Assembly: GCA_011009095.1 (NCBI GenBank)
Contig: VTPC01007126.1
Coordinates: 1 to 64,000, forward strand
DNA length: 64,000 nucleotides
DNA from: Ignelater luminosus
Lineage: Eukaryota; Arthropoda; Insecta; Coleoptera; Elateridae
Direction: 5' to 3'
Below are positions 12,801 to 21,800 of the stretch, in pieces. The notes beneath the pieces were generated by a model that saw nothing but the letters and a program-made list of their open reading frames with translations, had not been told where the DNA came from and made no database searches. How positions within the stretch are numbered: position 1 is the stretch's first letter; every line of letters begins with the position of its first letter. The position numbers and the translations under genes are program-made.

Positions 12801-15800
12801 TAGGATCATTCCGACCTCTCAGGCCTCTTGAGCTTTTCCGACTTCTCAGCCATTCAGATCTCTCTGTCGGGACGATCAAAAAGTTATCGGGTCATCTTCG
12901 AGCCCCGTCAAGTTTATCCCCAGTTGGACCGTGCTTGATCACACCTAGAAATCTCGGCCCGTTCAGAGTTCTATCTGACGCGGTAACTTCTTGATCAGCC
13001 CGAACGTCCGACAAACCCGAACGGCTCGACAAAAAAGCCCGAATGACCGAGAAGTCCAAAAGCCCGACAGGCCAAATAACTCTACAGACGCGAGAAATCC
13101 GAACGACCCCAGAAGCCCGAAGAGCCGAGAAGTCCAAAAAGTCTAACGGACTCGAACGCCTCCAGAAATCCAAACAGAGCAATAGACATGAGAAGCCCGA
13201 AGGACCGTGAAGTCCAAAAGGTCCAACACACCCGAACGGGCCGACACACCCGAGAGGTCCGACAGGCCCGATAGATCCAAAAGGCCTGATAGATCCGAAG
13301 GGCCAAAAAGTCTAAAAGGTCAACCGGCCCGACATGCCCTAGAGATTTGACAGGCTTGAGAAATCCGAACGGGCTGATAGACCCGAAGGGCCGAGAAGTC
13401 GAAAGGTCCATCGGGCTTGAATAATCGGACAGACCCGAGAGGCCCAAAGGGTCGTGAAGTCCAAAATGTCCAACAGGCCCAAACAACCCGACGGACCCGA
13501 AAGATCCGAACGGTTCTGTAGAGAAGTCTCAACGGGCCGGAGAGATCCGAAGAGCCTGATAGACCTGACAGGCCCGAAGGGCCAACAAGTCCAATAGGTT
13601 TAACGGGACCGGACGGCCCCGATGGAGTCAAGAGATCCGGTAGACCTGAGAAATCCAAAAGGTCCAGCGGCCCGACTGACCGGACGTACGCTCGAGAAGC
13701 CTGATAATAATAATTCCGAACTAGTAATCTGTTAATTGCTTGTTGTCTTGAAGTGTTAAAAGTAGACTTCTAGAGTTTTCCCAAAATTCCCAGCGTTTTT
13801 CTTCGGAATCTCCAACGTTTTTCCGGATTTCTCAGACATCTAGTGACATTATAAAAACCTATATGTGTAAGTCCTTAAATACGATTCGTAACACTGCATG
13901 TTTGTAAATTCTGGACGTACTTTTTGTACAATCAGCGTAGTGCCACGGACAACTAAACAAAATCGCCAAATTAATTATCGAAGACGACAACCAAATAAAT
14001 TCTCATTAGTTAGTAGTACTACGCTAGATGTCGCACGCAAAATTAATTTAATTACAATCTAAAATAATTCTAAAAATTGTAACAAATTGTCAGTTCAAAG
14101 AAAATCAATGTGATTTAAAAGTCGCCAGAAATCTCCAAAGCCAGGTGCTTATTTCTCTAGCTTTGAGACTTTTCTCTATATTATTACTGGAGTCGCAAAT
14201 GGATATTAAAAATCTCTAGATTTGGAGACAAGATCACCAAATTGGTAACACTGTCCAAAAGGTTCAACGGCCCGAGAGGCCCTATAGAGAAGCCCGAAGC
14301 CGGACAAATTTTTAAACTGAGGCCCGGCCCGATCGGAACCCGAGCTTGGACCCGGGCGCGTAAAGGCCCAACTAGAAAACCCAGCCCGTGCAGACACTCC
14401 TATCTATGTAGAGTACTCAATGAACATTTTAACACGGATTACATACCTTTACAAGATGCGAAAGTAAGGGTTTCCCACCGAGACGAGATTTTACAGCGAA
14501 TGACACTAGTCGCTATTAAATAGGTGGTATTTCTGTTAACCTCATTCTGTGCGTATGTTTGTTCTGTGTTTGTGCGTTCTAGAAAATTACTTATTAAAAG
14601 ATTTTTAAAAGTTAAAAGTGGCTATTTATAATCATCGAGAAATATTTTTAATTGCAAAACGGTTTAAATTTCCCGCTCAAGAATACCACCAATTTAATGG
14701 CCGACCTATTTGAAGGTCCTGAATCTAGACCCTCCAACATCAAAGATGCCGCCACAAACCTTCGCATCTTGTAAAGGTATGTAATCTGTGATTTTAATAT
14801 AAAAATTTTAAAAATCGCAAGAGCTATTCAGATTTATTTCGATAATTTGTTGTTTCTATCAGCAAGATTATCATTGTTTTCCTTTCAATCTAACTTTTAA
14901 TAATTTCTTTTTAATTGAATGGTTCAGTTTATCTTATTCACTTAGAGATATTTATGTTCATCTGCACTAAAACTATCGCAATGCATATATTTACTCAGTG
15001 CCGGTTCTGGTTTATTAGGCACCTGCGTGCCATAGAGTTATTGCTGTCCCGTAGATAAATATTATTCAAGAGTTTGATACGCTAAGGCTATAATGAAATT
15101 AATTGCAAACAAATTAAAAAGCATACAAAGTACAGTTAGGTAATGATCTTTTTACTGAAAATAAAACGTCATCAAAATGTTTCAAAAAAGATAGTAATAA
15201 CCAAAAACATTTCCATACAGTCAGCCATCTGTTGATCGAGCTTTTAAACTTTTCTCTTCATTCTTTCTTTAAGAACCAAAACTGCAGTCTTCTTGCTTTC
15301 TTATTACTTGCTACTTCGTCAATTACACTTGATATTTCTAAGTTTTCATTTAATTCCTGTTTTATAGTGAGAATAACTAAATTGCTAAGCCTCTCTTGAG
15401 ACCAAATATGTTTTCATAAGTTTCAATTTTGAAAAACTTCTTTCACTTGAAACTGCTGTAACCGGCACTGTCAAGAAAATTCTTAAGGCAATGAGAACGT
15501 TGGGATGATGCCATTAAGTTACTCTTTACTATAGGCTCTAAATTTTTTAATGGGTCAGCAATTGCACCGTTTAGTTTGTAGAAAAATGCCGAAGTCTAAA
15601 TAAGCGTTTTTTAAATCGTCTCTAGAAATTTCTCGAAACGCACAAAGAAACCTTCCTGAATGAAATTTAAAGTCGTATCAACAATCGTGAAATAAAACTG
15701 GATTTAAATAAGAAAAAACAAACTAAATAAGAGAGCTGATATCTATTTTCAGTAGGCAATGAAAACAAGTACAATTTATTGTGTTTGTAACAAGTGACTT

Positions 15801-18800
15801 TTCAAAAATCGTTTGAATTTTATAATATCAAGACCTTTGACTCCGCAAGAAATAGAATTATGAAGCTTGACTGCATTGAATGTAAAACTTCTACGAAACA
15901 ATGATGATGTACGATAAGGCATTGTAAGCATGTTATTATGTCGAGAATTTACGAAGTGTACGTATGACCTAGGTACCAATTCAAAACTAAGAGATGTAGG
16001 AGGATGTTTTAGTGTAAGCAGAGTGTGTGTAAAAGATCCCAAGTGATACTTTCAACGATTTTTCATCTTCAACCACTACTAGGATATATTCTGAATGCTT
16101 CATCAGATCTTATAGCACTTAGGAATTTGATAAGCTGATTAAGAACCTTCAAAGACTCATTATGTTGGATTGAGGACTCGGTAACATTTTACGCACAACA
16201 TCAATTTTTGACAAAATATCATCTCATATGACTACTGAGCATATGAACTTGAAACATTCAACCCGATTTAGTGTTTAGTCTTCATGTCTCGGGAACTGTC
16301 ATTTTAACTTTTTATGCCTTCTTTTAATTGCAATTTCAAAGACCGAGCTGTTTTTATCCTACTCTTCTACTTAGTATCCCTTACAGATTTTAATGCTAAT
16401 CTAGTAACATTTTAAGATCATATTACGCCCAAACCAACTTATCATTCGAGCAGTTATAATTTAATTTATGTATTAATTTGAATAAATTCTGTGAAAAAGA
16501 CTGAATTTTCTTGGTAATTTTTAACCAAAAAACTCTTTTTGCAGAAATTAAAAAAGTTTAATCTATACGGTAATTAAAAGATGCATGTGCAGTGTTCTTC
16601 ATTAACAATTATCTTATTTAAGATTATCAGTGGTTTGAGTATTGCTCGTTAGCTTCTTCATAAATTGTAGCGTTGATAGTACTTTATTGTATTCGAAGTA
16701 CGCCAAGGAAAAGGTGTAAAGCCCATTGTCCTTAGATTGATGTTACTGAACTTCAATGGTACTAAAGTTTTTATAATCTCGATTTTGTATTACAAGAAGT
16801 AAATCTAAATCAACTGAAATGTTATTTATGATGTGGAGAAAATCAATACATTGCTGTTTGATTGAATTAAATACATTTGTGTCTCTAGTTCACGAACGAG
16901 TGGGCTGATTTTATTTTCTTTGATGTAAAAGATTGAGAATTTTATACTCTTTAAAATGATATATCACACATGAGGTAGTTCCATTTAAGGGGGTGAAAAA
17001 TTCTCAACTTACTAGAATATGTTATTAAATGTCTCCCTCCAAAACAAAATCGACGTGTTTCAGCGATTTTTGATAATTTTACTAATTAAAAAGTTATTCA
17101 AGGTGGGAAGTTTTCAAATGAAAGCCCTGTATACACTTATTCAGTGGGATACAAAAAAAAGAGCAACAGCAAGGGTATCAATAGCAGTTAAGAAAAAATG
17201 AATAAAAGAAATCAAAAACTGGACGCCAGGAATGAAAGAATCATATGGATGGAGATCGAGACTTTTGACTATACCGTAAAAATAATTGGTATTTGTGCAC
17301 CAACCGACGATTCAACAATAGAGGTAAAAGAAAAACTCTATAAACAACTGACTGAAATACTAGAAAAGACAGCTAAGAGAGCTAATTGCACTTGGAGACT
17401 TTAACTCAAGAGTGGGGAAACGTGTAAAAGACCAGATAGTAGGACAATATGGGGAAGAATGCAGAATGGGTTCTTCCCTCATCGGGATGTACATAAATAT
17501 ATATGGAGTCAGCCTACTAGAAATTTAAAGTCTATTATTGATTATTGTATTACCATCGCAGACACAAGGGTAAAAAGAGGAGCTAATTGCGGATTTGACT
17601 ACTATTTGTTAAAGATATCTTGTAAATTAAGACACACCCTCGACACTGCCACAAAACAAAATCTAGAAGAGAACAATATAAATATAGAGTACCCAAAATA
17701 TAATATAAATAGCTTTCAAAATGACGCCGTGATATTCCTATGTAAGCTAGCGTTAGCAGGAAAAGCCCAGAACATACCTGATGTACAATTATTTAAAGAA
17801 ATATATACACCAAGCAGCAAAAGAAATAATAGGAGAAGTGAATCAGAACAAGGAAAAGTTGACAAACTCTTGGTGGGATGAAGACCTGGAAAAATGGTAG
17901 TAAAAAAGAAATAAATGTATAACAGATAGTTAAATACCAAAGACCTACAGGATAGAAACATATATACAGAAGATATTGTTACATGATAAAGAAGGAAGTA
18001 ACCAAAACCGAAGACAAGCATTGGGAAAGAACCTGCACGTACCTGGACAGTATGCTAGAAAGCTCAAAGTCAAGGGCAGCATAGAAAATAATAAAAGAGC
18101 TAAACTAAAACACACCTAAACAAGTGACGAATTCTCCAGTCAGCTTACAAGAATGGAAAAATTATTATCCAGGGTTATTGAAAGAACACCGACGGCAATT
18201 TCAAAATCTGGGCTACGAAATAGAAAATACAACAAATAAAGATGAACTGATAACAGTAGAAAAAATAAAGAAAAGAACTATAATGTATGAAAAATAATAA
18301 AGCCCCGGGACCGGGAGGTATACCTGTGGATCTGTTGAAACACGCACCGCAAGCAGTATTATGCAAAAGTTTTAATAAATGCCTAGCTGGAAACCCCGTA
18401 CCCAATAAATGGAAACTAACATACATCAGCTCAATCCACAAAAAGGGCGATAAAAAGATTTGCACAAACTATACGGGTTTGAGCGTGACGGCATCCGCAG
18501 GTAGACTATATGGTAGGGCATTGAGAAAGAAAATTGAAGACCAAATGAATGAAATAGAGGAACAGAGAGCAGCTCACAGAAAAGACTCTGGCTTATAGAA
18601 GCCAACTGCATTTGGTGTTTGGCATACGACAATATTCTAATCGCAAAACTATGGTATGCCATGGAAAACAACAACAATGACCAGCAATACCTAAGCGTCG
18701 TAAAAGAATTTTATAGAGATAACTACAGCAGCATCAAAGAAAAAGGAGAACTATCTGAACCCTTTTCAGTGAATAAAGGATTGAGGGATCGTTATTGAAG

Positions 18801-21800
18801 ATATAAATATAAGTTCGGTACTAATAAGATGGTCACGGCAATGCAACAAAATGGGAGCTCAACTGGAGGAAGAAACGATGCATACTATATTGTTCGCAGA
18901 TGACCAGGTCGTTCTTGTGCAAGCTATGGACGACATTTCTTACATGATGAGAAAGCTCATGCAGTGGTATGACAAGTAAGGCTTAGAAATGAGCATGGAC
19001 GAAACACCAATATATGGTAATTAGTGATGAAGGGCAGGATCTAGTTCTTGAAACAGGAAAAATTAAAAATACCAAAAAGTACGATTTCTTGGGAGTGCTG
19101 TTAGCTAAAGACGGGAAGGATAATAGAGACATTTTGAGAAGAATAGGCAGAGGAAGAACAACAAGAAGCAAACTAAATTCAATACTGTGGAATAAGAATG
19201 TAAGAAACAAAACCAAAATACATATGTTTAGATCACTAGTAGAAAGCACAGTAACATATGGAGCTGAAATCTAGATGCTGAGTAGGGAGTTAAAGCAAAG
19301 AATAAACCGATGAAAAATAATTACTTAAGAAGATGTTACGGTGTCACTCCTCGATCGCATAAAAACAGAGACCATCAGAGAAAGACTAAAAGTAGAGAAG
19401 ACGTTGTCGGACAAAGTGGAAGAAAAACAACTATCTTGGTATGGGCACATGAAAAGGATGGAGGGCCATAGCTTGCCTAAAAGGTACTATGAGTGGATAC
19501 CAAAACGACGAAGGAAAAAAGGCAGACCAAAAATTCGATGGAAGGATAGAATTGAAACAGCAATGAATAGAAGAGAGTTGCAGGAAAACGAATGGCAAAA
19601 CAAAAAGCGATGGTAATTAGGATGCAGTAAACGGCTAAGAGAGCTGTAGCAAATCTGCTTTATACAGGGTGTAAAGGAAATGGCGGAAAAAATTACAATA
19701 CGTTATTCTGTGCTCAAGAATAAGAAAAAACTTCCTATACCAATCTGGCCTTAACTGCCTATTTTTTAAAATATTATCATTTAAAACTTTTTAAATTTGG
19801 CAACGCGGTACGTTTAAAGGAGTGAGTACCCGAGTTGTGCTTGCAATCTCGTATCTTAGTTACCATTGTTAGTAACGTGTAACGTTGCAATTTTTTCAAA
19901 AGGCATTTCTTGCAAGGAATTTACCATTTTAAGAAGTGGATTTTTGTCATATATTTCACATTTTAAGAAAAATAGAAAAAGTTCCACTTCCTTTACCTTT
20001 CAAGACGTCGAATACTGTAGTGATGAGGAAATCGTAAATTTATTTGTCAAGTATTTAAAAAGTAATTATGATTCTCTGACTAGTAGTTGTTAGTGATTAT
20101 GTTTAATTGGAAAGTTCAAATATTAAAAATATTACCGAGAATGAGGTAGAAAATGCAATAAAAAAAATAAATGTTAGGGCAGCAGCTGGTATAAATGGTA
20201 TACCTGGTTACATTATTGTAAGGTGTGTAGAGCCGCTTCTTTCACATTAAATTTATATTTAATCTAAGTTTAAAGGCGTGTAAATTTTCCAATGAGTGAA
20301 AATGGACATGCGTTAAGCCAATTCATAAAGCTGGTAATAAGAATTGCATAGAGAATTATAGGCCCGTCTCAATCCTTAATAATTTTTCTAAAATTTTCAA
20401 ATATGTGTTATACGAAAGAATTCTTAATCATATTAAACCCGTTAGCAACGAGCATCAGCATGGCATCTTTTATTAACAAAATTGAAATCTATAGGGTTAA
20501 CAACTAATAATTTGAGATTTTTTCAATCTTATCTGTTAGAAAGAAAAGCTTTTATTAAGTACAGTAATAAAATGTCTCTTGTCTTTACACCCACGTCTGG
20601 AGTGCCCCCAAGGTTCGGTGTTGGGGCCCCTACTTTTTGTTTTATTTATAAATGACTTACCTAGATGTTTAAGTTAAGATCTATAAACAGATTGATTTAA
20701 TCGAAGATGCTAAATCATTACAATACGTGGTCTCCGCGTGGTATAAAAGTAACAATTTACGATTAAATACGGAAAAATGTAACATTACGAGCTTTTCTAA
20801 GAAAAAAACAAAAACTACATGTAATTACATTACATTACACTCTATAAACTACTGTATTAAAATGGGGTTGGATTTTAATGCAGCTATTGAGAATTACAAT
20901 AGAAAAATCTTCATTTAAGAATCACCAATTCACCTACACGCAATGTTCTTTCTAAAAAACGCCGTTAAAGAGACAAAAAAGGATTTTTCTAAAAAAGATT
21001 TCAAATTTGAAAGCGAAAGTGGCTACATCTAACGAAAGTAACGCGAACTACGAATCGCCTAAAATGCATGCAACCGGTCATACACAAGGGGTTAAAGTGT
21101 AGTCGTTAAAAAAAGAATCTATCTAAATAAAAATGAATCGCAAAAATGTATGAAGGCGTATCACTTCACAACGACTGAACCAAATTGGATAATTCTTTTT
21201 TTGTTGTGTTTGTTATTATCAGGAGAAGGTTTGTATAAAAGAAAATTTCCAAAAAAATGTACGGAAAGACGTAAAACAACATTTTTTCTCTTATACGTCA
21301 TTTCGAGTGGTTCCCGAAGTATACAATAGATGGCGCCGCCGGCAGGGTGGCGAAAGTGTCGAAGTGTATGTAAGGAAGTCTTCCCTAACTTTGAGGTAAT
21401 TTGAAAAATGTAATGGTCAAAAACTCCTTTTGAATAATACAAAAATCATACTACGTGTTTATTTATTGTGATCTTTAGTCACAAAACAAGTCGTACATTA
21501 CATATTTTTCCGAATACATTCTTCTAAAGTACCAAATCAAATAAGAAGTTGAATAAAACATAAAATGTGTAGGTAATTCAAATTATGAAACTTGCAACAC
21601 TTCAACATTCGGATACACTTTAATTAGCTAATGTCTCTTTCTTTCTTTTTTTGTTATGGCGTAATACTCATTCGAGAGTCGGCAAACCATCGGCGCTCTT
21701 TTTGTACTGTCCAAATGGAAAAACTAAAAATGTGGTTTATTACAAAGCTTTACAATACAGTACATAAATTCTTAAGATTTTTCTTTTATTTTAATCGTAA

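Noticed and set aside
12592-13658. Collagen-like or Gly/Pro/Ser-rich open frames on both strands
   Set aside because: They are shadows of the GC-rich 9-bp repeat; a 9-bp period keeps frames open automatically. No splice sites, starts or non-repeat domains.
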